DNA from: Clostridiales bacterium
Lineage (GTDB): Bacteria > Bacillota > Clostridia > Peptostreptococcales > Acidaminobacteraceae
Reading direction: 5' to 3'
DNA: 64,000 nucleotides
NCBI GenBank assembly: GCA_016342415.1
Contig: JAEIOD010000005.1
Coordinates: 186,001 to 250,000, forward strand
The notes under the pieces are model-generated. The model ran no database searches. It had not been told where the DNA came from and saw only the letters and a list, made by a program, of their open reading frames with translations. Shown here piece by piece: positions 8,575 to 17,168 of the stretch. A program made the position numbers and the translations under genes. Positions within the stretch are counted from its first letter, which is position 1. The number at the start of each line of letters is the position of its first letter.

Positions 8575-9398
8575 TGAACAGCCAATTAGTACAAGATTTC
8601 TTTAGAGAAGATAAATTGCCTCATATTTGGTGCCCTGGTTGTGGCCATGGTATCATCATGCGCGCTATAGCGGTAGCGATTGAGAACCTAGGTTTAGATA
8701 AAGACAAAGTATGTATCGTTTCTGGTATTGGATGTTCTTCAAGAGCACCAGGATACATGGATTTCAATACACTTCATACAACTCATGGACGTGCACTTGC
8801 ATTTGCAACAGGTGTTAAACATGCCAATCCTGAATTGGAAGTAATCGTAATTACAGGTGACGGTGATGCGTCAGCAATCGGTGGGAATCACTTGATCCAC
8901 GCTGCAAGAAGAAACATTGGAATCACTACGATTGTATTTAACAACAACATTTACGGTATGACTGGTGGACAGTATTCTCCGACAACTCCAACTGGAGAAT
9001 TAGGAACTACTGCACCTTACGGAAATATAGATCCTTCATTTGATATAGCTAAATTAGCAGCAGCAGCTGGTGCAACTTATGCAGCTAGATCTACTGCTTA
9101 TCATGCAAGACCACTTGCTAAATACATTGAAACTGCAATTGCTCATAAAGGATTCTCACTTGTTGAGGCAATCTCAACTTGTCCAACTTATTATGGACGT
9201 AAGAATAAAAAAGGTTCTGCAGTACAGATGCTTAACTACTTAAAAGAGTCTTTTGTTGATATCAAAGCGGCTGAAAAATTACCAGCTGAAAAATTAGTAG
9301 GTAAACATATTATGGGTGAATTCAAGAATGTAAAAGATCAAGAGGAATATACCGATCTTTATGCAAAAATTATTGAAAGAATGAAGGGAGCAAAGTAA
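8574..9398 (+). CDS. korB: 2-oxoglutarate (2-oxoacid):ferredoxin oxidoreductase, beta subunit
   Basis: Thiamine diphosphate-binding catalytic subunit, 274 residues. The N-terminal WCPGCGHG (C20, C23), GIGCSSR (C54) and a later TCPTYYG supply the 4Fe-4S cluster ligands known in this family. The ThDP motif is GDGDASAIGGNHLIHAARR (about 95-113) followed by NNNIYGMTGGQYSPTTP. It pairs with korA, with which it overlaps by one base. Together with korC and korD it makes a complete four-polypeptide enzyme. Confidence 0.93.
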   Translation: MNSQLVQDFFREDKLPHIWCPGCGHGIIMRAIAVAIENLGLDKDKVCIVSGIGCSSRAPGYMDFNTLHTTHGRALAFATGVKHANPELEVIVITGDGDASAIGGNHLIHAARRNIGITTIVFNNNIYGMTGGQYSPTTPTGELGTTAPYGNIDPSFDIAKLAAAAGATYAARSTAYHARPLAKYIETAIAHKGFSLVEAISTCPTYYGRKNKKGSAVQMLNYLKESFVDIKAAEKLPAEKLVGKHIMGEFKNVKDQEEYTDLYAKIIERMKGAK

Positions 9399-9931
9399 TG
9401 TCTAGTCAAGTAGAATTAAGATTATCTGGATCGGGTGGACAAGGTTTACTTTTAGCAGGTATTATCCTTTCAGAAGCAGCAATCGGTGAAGAAAAAAACG
9501 CTATACAAACTCAAAGTTATGGACCAGAAGCTAGAGGTGGTGCTTCAAAAGCGGAAGTTATCATCAGTGACGAGGATATTGACTTCCCAAAAGTAACTGC
9601 TCCAAATGTTGTTTTGGCTTTAACTCAAGTTGCTGCAGATAAATATGTTGAATCTGTGCGAGAAGATGGTATAGTTATAATAGATTCAAAAATAGTTTTA
9701 CCTGAAACTTTAAAGGCAAGACAAATTATCAGTGTACCTATTATTGAAACTGCAACTGAAAAAATCGGAAAGTCAATTGTAGCGAATATCGTAGCAATAG
9801 GTGTCATTCAAGCAGTAACTCAAATTGTAAGTAAAGAAGCGATAGAAGCTGCTGTACTTAAAAGAGTACCTAAAGGTACTGAGGATTTAAACAGAATGGC
9901 ATTAGAAGCAGGATATGAGCTTGTTAAATAA
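9398..9931 (+). CDS. korC: 2-oxoglutarate (2-oxoacid):ferredoxin oxidoreductase, gamma subunit
   Basis: Gamma subunit of 177 residues, needed for CoA handling in the complex. It carries the signature LRLSGSGGQGLLLAGIILSEA at the N-terminus, then QTQSYGPEARGGASKAEVIIS, both typical of the POR/KOR gamma family. The ATG overlaps the stop of korB. A regulator gene follows 14 bases later, so all five may share a transcript. Confidence 0.93.
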   Translation: MSSQVELRLSGSGGQGLLLAGIILSEAAIGEEKNAIQTQSYGPEARGGASKAEVIISDEDIDFPKVTAPNVVLALTQVAADKYVESVREDGIVIIDSKIVLPETLKARQIISVPIIETATEKIGKSIVANIVAIGVIQAVTQIVSKEAIEAAVLKRVPKGTEDLNRMALEAGYELVK

Positions 9932-9945
9932 TAAGGAGTGATGTC

Positions 9946-10830
9946 ATGGGCGGAGAGTACAAAGATCTATTAAATCGAATCCAAAGTCGTTTTAAAAAAC
10001 TAAGTAAGGGACAAAAACGAATAGCGGATTATATTTTAAATAATTATGATAAGGTCGCGTTCATGACAGCAGCATCTTTAGGTCAAGCAGTGGATGTAAG
10101 TGAATCCACCGTGGTTAGATTTGCTAATGCTCTTGGCTATGGAGGCTATCCAAAGTTACAAAAAGCTTTACAAGAATCTATTAAAACAAAGTTGACAACA
10201 GTTCAACGTTTTGAAATGTCAAAAGAACTTGAGTCTAACACAGATATCTATAAAAAAATAATGAATCAGGATATAGAAAATATACAACGTTCAGTAGATG
10301 ATTTAGATATTGTAAATCTGATGGAAATTGCAGATCGTATTCATGATGCGAAGCGCGTATATGTGCTTGGTTTAAGAAGCTCCTCTGTTTTAGCTCAGTA
10401 CTTATCATTTTATCTAAATTTTTCAATTGATCGAGTAAATGTCATTCCAGTAGGCGCACTTGACGCTTTTGATTCAGTAATTAACCTTTCGGAAGAGGAT
10501 CTTTTAATAGTGATTACTTTCCCTAGATATTCTAATCAAACTTTGAAATTGGCTACGTATGCACATGAAAACAAAATACCAATTGTTTCTATTACAGATA
10601 GTGTGTTGTCACCAGTAGCACCTTTATCTAAACATATATTAACTGCTAAATATGATATGACTACTTTTATTGACTCCTTGGTTGCACCAATGAGTATCAT
10701 TAATTCGTTGATTTTAGCAGTTGGTATGAAAAATAGGGAATTCTTGGATCAGAAGTTTAAATCATTAGAAAAAATTTGGGAGGAATCTCATACTTACAGC
10801 GATAAGTACGAGACTGAAAGCAAATATTGA
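9946..10830 (+). CDS. MurR/RpiR-family transcriptional regulator
   Basis: 294 residues. An N-terminal helix-turn-helix (about 1-80, KLSKGQKRIADYILNNYDKVAFMTAASLGQAVDVSESTVVRFANALGY) is followed by a SIS sugar-phosphate isomerase-like sensing domain (about 125-260, RVYVLGLRSSSVLAQYLSFYL). AAGGAG lies 7 bases before the ATG. The family usually responds to phosphosugars, yet here the gene ends an oxoacid oxidoreductase operon and may control it. The effector is unknown. Confidence 0.9.
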   Translation: MGGEYKDLLNRIQSRFKKLSKGQKRIADYILNNYDKVAFMTAASLGQAVDVSESTVVRFANALGYGGYPKLQKALQESIKTKLTTVQRFEMSKELESNTDIYKKIMNQDIENIQRSVDDLDIVNLMEIADRIHDAKRVYVLGLRSSSVLAQYLSFYLNFSIDRVNVIPVGALDAFDSVINLSEEDLLIVITFPRYSNQTLKLATYAHENKIPIVSITDSVLSPVAPLSKHILTAKYDMTTFIDSLVAPMSIINSLILAVGMKNREFLDQKFKSLEKIWEESHTYSDKYETESKY

Positions 10831-10849
10831 TATAGGTTAATAAATAATG

Positions 10850-10855
10850 TATAAT
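10850..10855 (+). promoter_or_regulatory. Possible -10 before cmk
   Basis: TATAAT directly precedes the hairpin at 10865-10891. If used, transcripts would meet that terminator-like hairpin before cmk, so attenuation is possible. It may equally be chance in AT-rich DNA. Confidence 0.25.
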
Positions 10856-10864
10856 CTCAATAGT

Positions 10865-10891
10865 GACATACCATCTTATGATGGTATGTTT
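10865..10891 (+). terminator. Rho-independent terminator between rpiR-like gene and cmk
   Basis: ACATACCATC and GATGGTATGT form a 10-base stem around TTAT, followed by seven T residues. The cmk start lies only 20 bases further on. Confidence 0.85.
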
Positions 10892-10911
10892 TTTTCGAGA
10901 AAGGATGTAAA

Positions 10912-11559
10912 ATGTTATTAAGTATCGCAGTAGATGGTCCTGCGGGATCAGGAAAAAGCACAGTAGCAAAAGCTGTTGCAGATGCACTTCATATTACCTA
11001 TTTGGATACAGGTGCAATGTATCGTATGGTAACACTAAATATAATTAGAGAATCTATTGATTTAAAAGACATAGATCGTATTCAAAAGTTATTGGATAAT
11101 ATAGTCATAGAATTTAGAAGTGATGGTTTGTATTTAAATGGGGAGAATGTAACTGAAGAAATCAGAAATAATGTAGTAGCAAATGCAGTTTCAGGAGTTG
11201 CGGCTATTGGAATCATTAGAACTAAAATGGTTGCAATGCAACAAGAAATTGCGAAAGGACAAAGTATTATTATGGATGGTAGGGATATAGGTACCCATGT
11301 GCTTGTAAATGCCAGCCATAAATTCTATTTGGTAGCTTCGGTAGAAGAACGTGCTAAAAGACGTATGAGAGACTTTCAGGCTCAAAACATCCATATGACT
11401 CTTGAGGAGTTAATAAGAGATATAGAATCAAGAGATGAGCAAGATATGAATCGTGATATTTCACCACTAAGACAAGCGGAAGATGCAATATTAGTGGATA
11501 CAACTTCTATGACAATAGATGAAGTTATTGAATACATTATTCAGGAGGTCAGATCTTGA
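10912..11559 (+). CDS. cmk: Cytidylate kinase
   Basis: Phosphorylates CMP and dCMP with ATP. The 215-residue protein opens with AVDGPAGSGKSTVAKAVADAL, a P-loop at about residues 8-17, then YLDTGAMYR, the NMP-binding motif DGRDIGTHVLVNA and the RAKRR lid. The length is normal. It begins the conserved Clostridia cluster cmk-plsC-ispH-S1. The stop shares bases with the TTG start of the next gene. Confidence 0.95.
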   Translation: MLLSIAVDGPAGSGKSTVAKAVADALHITYLDTGAMYRMVTLNIIRESIDLKDIDRIQKLLDNIVIEFRSDGLYLNGENVTEEIRNNVVANAVSGVAAIGIIRTKMVAMQQEIAKGQSIIMDGRDIGTHVLVNASHKFYLVASVEERAKRRMRDFQAQNIHMTLEELIRDIESRDEQDMNRDISPLRQAEDAILVDTTSMTIDEVIEYIIQEVRS

Positions 11560-12146
11560 GTTTAAGAAAATTTATAAAACACTGTTTTAGGGCTTATTAT
11601 AAAATTGCATTTGGAGTAAAAATATACAATGCAGAAAAATTACCTGATTTGGACTCGTATTTAATTTGTTCCAATCATCTGGATGCTAGAGATCCGTTTG
11701 TAATTGGATCAGCACTTGACCCGCAGATTAGTGTTTTGGCAAAAAAAGAATTATTTAAATTTAAAATTGTTGCATGGTTCATCAAATTAAATGGAGCAAT
11801 ATCAGTAGATAGAGACGGGAATGACATTTCTGCTATCAAAACAGCTTTGAAGGTTCTAAAAGGTGGTAATGTAATGATGTTATTCCCTGAAGGGACAAGA
11901 AATAAAACCAATGTACCGTTAGAAGCAAAACCTGGTGTTGCCATGATTGCGGTTAAAGCAAAAGTGCCGATCGTTCCGATATCTTTTATATCGGATTACA
12001 AACATTTTAAGAAAATGCACATTAAGATTGGTGATCCTATTTATTTGGATGAATATTACGGAAAAAGAATGACTACAGAAGATTACAAGAAGATTTCTCA
12101 AGAAATACTGGATAGTATCTATGAGGGGATAAATAATGATTGTTAA
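11556..12146 (+). CDS. plsC: 1-acyl-sn-glycerol-3-phosphate acyltransferase
   Basis: Transfers an acyl chain to lysophosphatidic acid to give phosphatidic acid at the membrane. 196 residues, with the HX4D catalytic motif in SNHLDARDPF near residue 40 and the glycerol-phosphate site FPEGTRNK near 110. The start is a TTG that overlaps the cmk stop codon; CAGGAGG lies 7 bases upstream and supports it. The end overlaps ispH by 11 bases. Confidence 0.92.
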   Translation: MSLRKFIKHCFRAYYKIAFGVKIYNAEKLPDLDSYLICSNHLDARDPFVIGSALDPQISVLAKKELFKFKIVAWFIKLNGAISVDRDGNDISAIKTALKVLKGGNVMMLFPEGTRNKTNVPLEAKPGVAMIAVKAKVPIVPISFISDYKHFKKMHIKIGDPIYLDEYYGKRMTTEDYKKISQEILDSIYEGINNDC

Positions 12147-12963
12147 AATTGCAGAAAAAGCAGGATTTTGCTTTGGTGTTAAAAGAGCGGTTGATATTGC
12201 GCTCGATTATACAGATTCGCATGATTCGCTATTGAGTTATGGCCAATTGATTCATAATGACCAAGTTACGGATCGGTTATCAAAAAAGGGATTAAAAGAA
12301 GTTGATAGTCTTGAAGCTGTATACAATCAGGATGTTTTAATCCGTTCACATGGTGTAGGAAAAAAAATTTATGATTTAGGTATCGATCACGAATTGAATT
12401 TAATTGATTGTACTTGTCCTTTTGTTAAAAAAGTTCATAAAATAGTTGATAAACACTATCGTGAAGGTTATGAAATCATTATTGTCGGTAATGCCAAACA
12501 TCCTGAAATTCAGGGCATAAATGGCTGGTGTAATAATAAAGGTATAATTATATCATCAATTGATGATATAAAACCCTTAAAAGAGGGTAAGTATTGTGTG
12601 GTGAGTCAGACAACCCTACAATACAGTGTGTGGGAAAAAGTAAAAATAGCTCTTTCAAATGAAAGTAGCGAAATTTTATTTTTTAACACAATTTGTTCAG
12701 CGACTTCAGAAAGACAAGAAGCGGTGAAGATTTTGGCAACAGAAGTTGACTGTATGATTGTTATCGGCGGATATCATAGTTCGAACACAAGAAAATTGTA
12801 TGAAATTTGTATGTCGCTTTGTAATGAAACGATACATGTTGAAAAAAAATCCGATTTAATGATGACTAATTTAAAGAAGTATGGTATTATAGGTATAACT
12901 GCGGGTGCTTCGACACCTGATTGGATAATTAAAGAAATCTACGATTACTTATTATCTCTTTAG
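12136..12963 (+). CDS. ispH: 4-hydroxy-3-methylbut-2-enyl diphosphate reductase
   Basis: Last step of the MEP isoprenoid pathway, giving IPP and DMAPP with an iron-sulfur cluster. 275 residues, with the three cluster cysteines visible: C12 (AGFCFGVKRAVD), C94 (DCTCPFVKKVH) and C187 (NTICSATSERQ). SHGVG and the C-terminal GITAGASTPDWIIKEI are also family motifs. In many Clostridia IspH is fused to ribosomal protein S1; here the S1 gene is separate and begins about 45 bases later. Confidence 0.95.
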   Translation: MIVKIAEKAGFCFGVKRAVDIALDYTDSHDSLLSYGQLIHNDQVTDRLSKKGLKEVDSLEAVYNQDVLIRSHGVGKKIYDLGIDHELNLIDCTCPFVKKVHKIVDKHYREGYEIIIVGNAKHPEIQGINGWCNNKGIIISSIDDIKPLKEGKYCVVSQTTLQYSVWEKVKIALSNESSEILFFNTICSATSERQEAVKILATEVDCMIVIGGYHSSNTRKLYEICMSLCNETIHVEKKSDLMMTNLKKYGIIGITAGASTPDWIIKEIYDYLLSL

Positions 12964-13010
12964 AGGAAGACTTAGCGGTAAAAAATTATAAATAAGAGAG
13001 GTAATTGTTA

Positions 13011-14105
13011 ATGGAAAACAATAATTCAATGGCAGAATTGCTAGAAATGTACGAAAAAGATTTTGTAGTACCAAGAAAAGGCGAACTTGTAAAAGGTAAA
13101 ATTGTCTCAGTAAGTGAAAAAGAAATCGTAGTAAATATCGGATATAAAGCGGATGGAATCATCCCTAAGTCGGAGGTTTCTAATAACGATGTAAATCTTA
13201 CAGAATTTGCGCATGAAGGCCAAGAATTAGAAGTTTATATTCTTAAGAAAGATGATGGAGACGGAAACGTATTATTATCTTTAAAGAGAATTTCACAATT
13301 AAAAGATTGGACTGAATTAGAGAAATTAGCTGAAGATAACACAATCATCTCAGTAACAATCAAAGAAGCTGTTAAAGGTGGCGTTATTGCTTACTTTAAC
13401 GAAATCAGAGGATTTATTCCAGCTTCTCAAATTGCTTTACATTACGTAAATGATCTAACTGTATATGTTGGACAAACTATAGACGTTAAAATTCTTGAAG
13501 TTAACAAGAATAAGAGAAGAGCAGTATTCACTAGAAAGCAACTTTTATCTGAAGAAATGAAAGAGAAGAAAGTTGAGTTATGGAATAATATTTCTGAAGG
13601 ATCTATTGTTTCAGGTGAAGTTAAGAGAATTACAAGCTTTGGTGCTTTTGTTGATATCGGTGGTTTAGATGGATTAATTCATATCTCTGAAATGTCATGG
13701 GGTAGAATCAAGTCTCCTAAAGAAGCTGTAAAGATTGGTGAAACTGTTGAAGTTAAAGTATTAACTATCGACAAAGATACTGAGAAAGTTTCTTTATCAT
13801 TAAAGCAAGTTAAGAACGACCCGTGGATCGAGTTCGACAACAACTACAAAGTAAATGATGTTGTAGCTGCTAAAGTTGTTAACTTAACTGATTTCGGTGC
13901 TTTCTTAGAAATTGAGCCAGGTTTAGAGGGATTAGTACACATTTCTCAAATTAGTGCTGATAGAATTGAAAAGCCTTCTGATGTTCTAAAAATTGGTGAT
14001 GCTGCTGAAGCTAAGATTATTGAAGTTAACTTAGAAGAAAGAAAAATCAAGTTATCAATTAGAGCTATCAATGAGCCAGATGCTGAACAAGCAACTGCAG
14101 AATAG
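13011..14105 (+). CDS. rpsA: 30S ribosomal protein S1 homologue (four S1 domains)
   Basis: RNA-binding protein with four OB-fold S1 repeats at roughly residues 16-83, 100-166, 185-255 and 272-342. The last two are the most typical (GAFVDIGGLDGLIHISEMSWGRI and GAFLEIEPGLEGLVHISQIS). At 364 residues it is the short Firmicute form, shorter than six-domain proteobacterial S1. The ATG at 13011 is chosen because AAGAGAGGT lies 8 bases upstream; an in-frame TTG at 13005 is too close. It probably helps mRNA binding at the ribosome. Confidence 0.92.
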   Translation: MENNNSMAELLEMYEKDFVVPRKGELVKGKIVSVSEKEIVVNIGYKADGIIPKSEVSNNDVNLTEFAHEGQELEVYILKKDDGDGNVLLSLKRISQLKDWTELEKLAEDNTIISVTIKEAVKGGVIAYFNEIRGFIPASQIALHYVNDLTVYVGQTIDVKILEVNKNKRRAVFTRKQLLSEEMKEKKVELWNNISEGSIVSGEVKRITSFGAFVDIGGLDGLIHISEMSWGRIKSPKEAVKIGETVEVKVLTIDKDTEKVSLSLKQVKNDPWIEFDNNYKVNDVVAAKVVNLTDFGAFLEIEPGLEGLVHISQISADRIEKPSDVLKIGDAAEAKIIEVNLEERKIKLSIRAINEPDAEQATAE

Positions 14106-14111
14106 AAAACT

Positions 14112-14139
14112 GAATAGGACCTTTATGGTCCTATTTTTG
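14112..14139 (+). terminator. Rho-independent terminator after S1 gene
   Basis: AATAGGACC and GGTCCTATT pair around TTTAT and run into a T tract. It ends the cmk operon. Confidence 0.9.
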
Positions 14140-14165
14140 CATTTAATTACCTTGGGGAGGCTTAA

Positions 14166-14939
14166 ATGACACCATATGAGAAGTTTAAAAGCCAAATTCT
14201 AAAGAAAACTGGCATTGATTTATCAAGTTATAAAGAGCGTCAAATGAAAAGACGTATTGAATCGATGATTAAACGTAATGGAAAAAAAGACTTTGAAGAG
14301 TATTTTCAATTAATTAATTCAGATATTGATAAATTTAACGAGTTCATTAATTACTTGACAATCAATGTTTCTGAGTTTTATAGAAATGCAAATCAATGGG
14401 ATATATTGAAAGATTCTGTTATTCCTAGTTTGTTAGAAGGTAGAAGTACACTAAAGGTTTGGAGCGCTGCCTGTTCGACAGGTGAGGAACCTTATACACT
14501 TGCTATGGTTCTAAGTAATTTTTTCCCATTGAGTCGTATAAAAATTCAAGCCTACGATATTGATGATGAAGCGATTAATAAGGCAAAATTAGGACTTTAT
14601 TCAGAAAAAAGCATTACAAACGTACCAGATGCATTTAAAAAGAAGTACTTTGATCAGGTTGGAAATTCGTATAAGATTTCTGATGAGATTAAGAAATGTG
14701 TCGAGTTTAAAAAGTTTAACCTACTGAAGGATCCGTATCCAAAAGGATATGATCTTATTGTTTGCCGAAATGTTATGATTTACTTTACTGAAGATGCAAA
14801 AGATGAGATGTATAAAAATTTCAATGGCGCTTTACGAGATAAGGGTGTTCTATTTGTTGGTAGTACGGAACAAATTATTTTACCTGCTAAATATAAATTC
14901 AAATCTCTTAAGACATTTTTCTATGAAAAGTATATATAA
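14166..14939 (+). CDS. cheR: Chemotaxis protein methyltransferase
   Basis: Methylates glutamates of chemoreceptors using SAM. 257 residues: an N-terminal helical CheR_N domain (about 1-70) and a SAM-binding domain (about 75-257) with VWSAACSTGEEPYTLAMVL and DLIVCRNVMIYFTEDAKDEMY. GGGGAGG precedes the ATG. It stands alone between terminators and away from other chemotaxis genes in the window, although the small YjfB motility gene is next door. This supports a motile organism. Confidence 0.94.
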   Translation: MTPYEKFKSQILKKTGIDLSSYKERQMKRRIESMIKRNGKKDFEEYFQLINSDIDKFNEFINYLTINVSEFYRNANQWDILKDSVIPSLLEGRSTLKVWSAACSTGEEPYTLAMVLSNFFPLSRIKIQAYDIDDEAINKAKLGLYSEKSITNVPDAFKKKYFDQVGNSYKISDEIKKCVEFKKFNLLKDPYPKGYDLIVCRNVMIYFTEDAKDEMYKNFNGALRDKGVLFVGSTEQIILPAKYKFKSLKTFFYEKYI

Positions 14940-14969
14940 AGTATGGGATTATATCCCGTACTTTTTTTA
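14937..14969 (+). terminator. Rho-independent terminator after cheR
   Basis: AAAGTATGGGAT and ATCCCGTACTTT pair, followed by a T run. Confidence 0.85.
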
Positions 14970-14986
14970 GAGCTTCAAACAAATGA

Positions 14987-15010
14987 AAAGACACCTTTTG
15001 GTGTCTTTTA
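14987..15010. terminator. Terminator hairpin between cheR and yjfB-like gene
   Basis: AAAAGACACC and GGTGTCTTTT form a near-perfect stem with T or A tracts on both sides. It can act on the minus strand as the terminator of the yjfB-like gene. Confidence 0.75.
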
Positions 15011-15016
15011 GTGATA

Positions 15017-15193
15017 TTAAACTTTAATATCAATTGATGCGCCTTTTCCTGGTTGAACACTGGATTCCAACATTTTTGCTAATTCAGCTGTGTTTTCAGT
15101 CGCAGTGTTCATCGCGATCTTAGCTACTGCAAGTGAAACTTGGCTTGCTAAGTTCATTTGGCTACTGACCATAGAAAAACCTGCAATATCCAT
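15017..15193 (-). CDS. YjfB-family putative motility protein
   Basis: A 58-residue protein on the minus strand. It starts MDIAGFSMVSSQMNLASQVS and ends with KMLESSVQPGKGASIDIKV, both characteristic of the YjfB putative motility family. There is no signal peptide. AAAGGATG lies about 8 bases upstream of the ATG. It is downstream of another tiny gene in the same direction and convergent with cheR, which fits a motility context. Its molecular function is not known for the family. Confidence 0.85.
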   Translation of the reverse strand: MDIAGFSMVSSQMNLASQVSLAVAKIAMNTATENTAELAKMLESSVQPGKGASIDIKV

Positions 15194-15237
15194 ACCATCA
15201 CATCCTTTATAATGTTATCGACAAAAAAAGAAAATAA

Positions 15238-15414
15238 TTAATGATTATTTTCCAATAAGTTCATTTTTTCCTTTAGAGAAACTTCGGTTTCGATCATGCT
15301 ATAAGACAGATGTCTCTGCATATCTGAATTGTTTTCCTCGAAGAGTTGGAATTTTAGATTGGTTAATCGGTCTCTTAATTGAATAATTTCATTTAACAAC
15401 ATATCGTTTTTCAT
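15238..15414 (-). CDS. Small helical protein of unknown function upstream of yjfB-like gene
   Basis: 58 residues, starting MKNDMLLNEIIQLRDRL. It is rich in Leu, Glu and Asn, with no Pro, Gly, Cys or Trp, so it is probably all helical with coiled-coil potential. GAGGTG precedes the ATG at 15414 by 6 bases; longer in-frame starts overlap this site. It lies 44 bases before the yjfB-like gene and could share its transcript. It has the size of Spo0E-like proteins, but the SQELD motif is absent, so that name is not given. Confidence 0.6.
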   Translation of the reverse strand: MKNDMLLNEIIQLRDRLTNLKFQLFEENNSDMQRHLSYSMIETEVSLKEKMNLLENNH

Positions 15415-15505
15415 AATCATCACCTCAAACTTTAATTACCCAAATTTTTGATGAATATGCAAAAAAAAAATAAATCTTATTCTTTCATTAATAGTCAATT
15501 GATAT

Positions 15506-15511
15506 TATAAT
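15506..15511 (+). promoter_or_regulatory. Putative -10 for D-serine dehydratase gene
   Basis: TATAAT ends 29 bases before the TTG start. Transcription from it would begin near 15518, downstream of the ATG at 15514, which supports the TTG start. Confidence 0.45.
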
Positions 15512-15540
15512 AGATGAAGATACTAAGGGGGAGAGTTAGT

Positions 15541-16833
15541 TTGAATGTAGAGCAAATAAATAAATGGATAAACAAAGTACCGATTCTAGAAAAATTAATG
15601 GCTTACAATCCTGTTTTTTGGATGAATCCTAATTACACATATAGTCACAACGCATTAAAAAAGTTATCTTTTTCAATTTCTGATATGATTGATGCAGAAT
15701 CAAGATTGATGAGATTCCAGCCGTTTTTAGAAAAGGCTTTTGATTTGGATGGTATTATTGAATCACCACTTATTGAATTAGAAGAATATCATAAAGAAAG
15801 TAAAGTATTTTTGAAGGGCGATCACGCTTTACCTATTTCTGGTTCAATTAAAGCAAGGGGTGGGATCTATGAAATTCTTAGATATACCGAGCAAATACTA
15901 TTTAAATATGATTTGTTACATATTAATGATGACTACAGTATTTTATCAAATGAAAGTTATCAAAGGTTTTTAAATAAGTTTGAGATTGTTGTGAGTTCGA
16001 CTGGGAATTTAGGTCTGAGCATAGGTATCATCAGTGCTAAACTTGGATTTAAAGTTTACGTACATATGTCGCATGATGCGATGCAATGGAAAAAAGATAT
16101 GTTAAGAAGTTTGGGTGTTCATGTTATAGAACATACGTCTGATTACTCTCAAGCGGTCATTGAAGGGCGTAAAGCTTCTGATAGTAAAGAAAATAGTTAT
16201 TTTGTAGATGATGAAAATTCAATTAATCTTTTCATGGGATATGCAGTAGCCGGTTTGAGACTTCGTAATCAATTGAAAGATAAAGGATTAAATGTAAGTA
16301 AGGAATCACCTCTATTTGTTTATATTCCATGTGGGGTAGGCGGTGGACCGGGTGGTATATGTTACGGTCTAAAGGAAGTATTTGGAGATTTGGTACATGT
16401 CATCTTTGTTGAACCAACTCATGCGCCTTGTATGCTTTTGGGTATGGCAACTGAAACACACGATGAATTTTCTGTTCAGGATTTTAATTTGGATAACATA
16501 ACTATAGCTGATGGTTTAGCGGTTGGTAGAGCATCTAAGTTTGTAGGTAAAACGATAGAAGAGTTATTGTTTGGCATCGCAACAGTTGAGGATGACGAAT
16601 TACTAATTTATTTGAAACGTTTAGTAGATCAATATGAGCTTTATTTAGAACCTTCTGCGTTAGCAGGTTTTAAAGGTCTAGACGTCCTTTTGAAACAAGA
16701 TGTGGATTTATATGGAAATCATGTTATAACTACTACACAGATAAAAAATGGGACACATATAGTATGGTCTACAGGTGGCAACATGGTCCCTAAAGGCGTG
16801 ATGGAAAAGTATTATGAAAATGCAAATAAGTAG
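15541..16833 (+). CDS. dsdA: D-serine dehydratase
   Basis: PLP enzyme turning D-serine into pyruvate and ammonia, useful to an amino-acid fermenter or for detoxification. The 430-residue protein is close to E. coli DsdA in length. The PLP lysine lies in PISGSIKARGGIYE (about K104), and the phosphate-binding loop is PCGVGGGPGG. The start is a TTG at 15541 with AAGGGGGAG 7 bases upstream. No regulator or transporter gene accompanies it. A terminator follows directly. Confidence 0.93.
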   Translation: MNVEQINKWINKVPILEKLMAYNPVFWMNPNYTYSHNALKKLSFSISDMIDAESRLMRFQPFLEKAFDLDGIIESPLIELEEYHKESKVFLKGDHALPISGSIKARGGIYEILRYTEQILFKYDLLHINDDYSILSNESYQRFLNKFEIVVSSTGNLGLSIGIISAKLGFKVYVHMSHDAMQWKKDMLRSLGVHVIEHTSDYSQAVIEGRKASDSKENSYFVDDENSINLFMGYAVAGLRLRNQLKDKGLNVSKESPLFVYIPCGVGGGPGGICYGLKEVFGDLVHVIFVEPTHAPCMLLGMATETHDEFSVQDFNLDNITIADGLAVGRASKFVGKTIEELLFGIATVEDDELLIYLKRLVDQYELYLEPSALAGFKGLDVLLKQDVDLYGNHVITTTQIKNGTHIVWSTGGNMVPKGVMEKYYENANK

Positions 16834-16864
16834 ACCGTGAAATTCACGGTCTACTTATTTTTTT
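16831..16864. terminator. Bidirectional terminator between dsdA and the ECF operon
   Basis: AGACCGTGAA and TTCACGGTCT form a perfect stem followed by a T run on the plus strand. The last minus-strand gene ends inside it. Confidence 0.85.
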
Positions 16865-17168
16865 GTTCACTATCTATTCTGTTCTGAAATCCCTCAATTC
16901 GTTCTTCTTCGGTGATTTCATGTCCGCAATATGAGCAGTACTGGGAATCTTTTTTTATTGAATACAAACAATGTGGACAAGTTATTTGTCTGTTAATACG
17001 TCTTGTGACTAATAAGTATATTATCAAACTTGACGGACAGTGAATCAATCCAAAAAACCCCCATAACCATTTTTGCTCACCGCGTTTACTGGCATCGTTA
17101 AACATCCAAGTAGCTTGAGTAAATAAAATTATCAAAACTAGTATTATGCCGTAGGTTTCAATTTTCAT
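16851..17168 (-). CDS. Small membrane protein with C-terminal zinc ribbon
   Basis: 105 residues: two hydrophobic segments (about 5-24 and 36-54) and then a zinc ribbon CPHC-(N)-YCSYCG at about 63-83. The tail is charged. It is the last gene of the ECF sigma operon and overlaps the anti-sigma gene by 4 bases. It resembles PLDc_N-type membrane proteins in its first half. A regulatory or scaffold role is possible but not shown. Confidence 0.75.
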   Translation of the reverse strand: MKIETYGIILVLIILFTQATWMFNDASKRGEQKWLWGFFGLIHCPSSLIIYLLVTRRINRQITCPHCLYSIKKDSQYCSYCGHEITEEERIEGFQNRIDSEQKNK

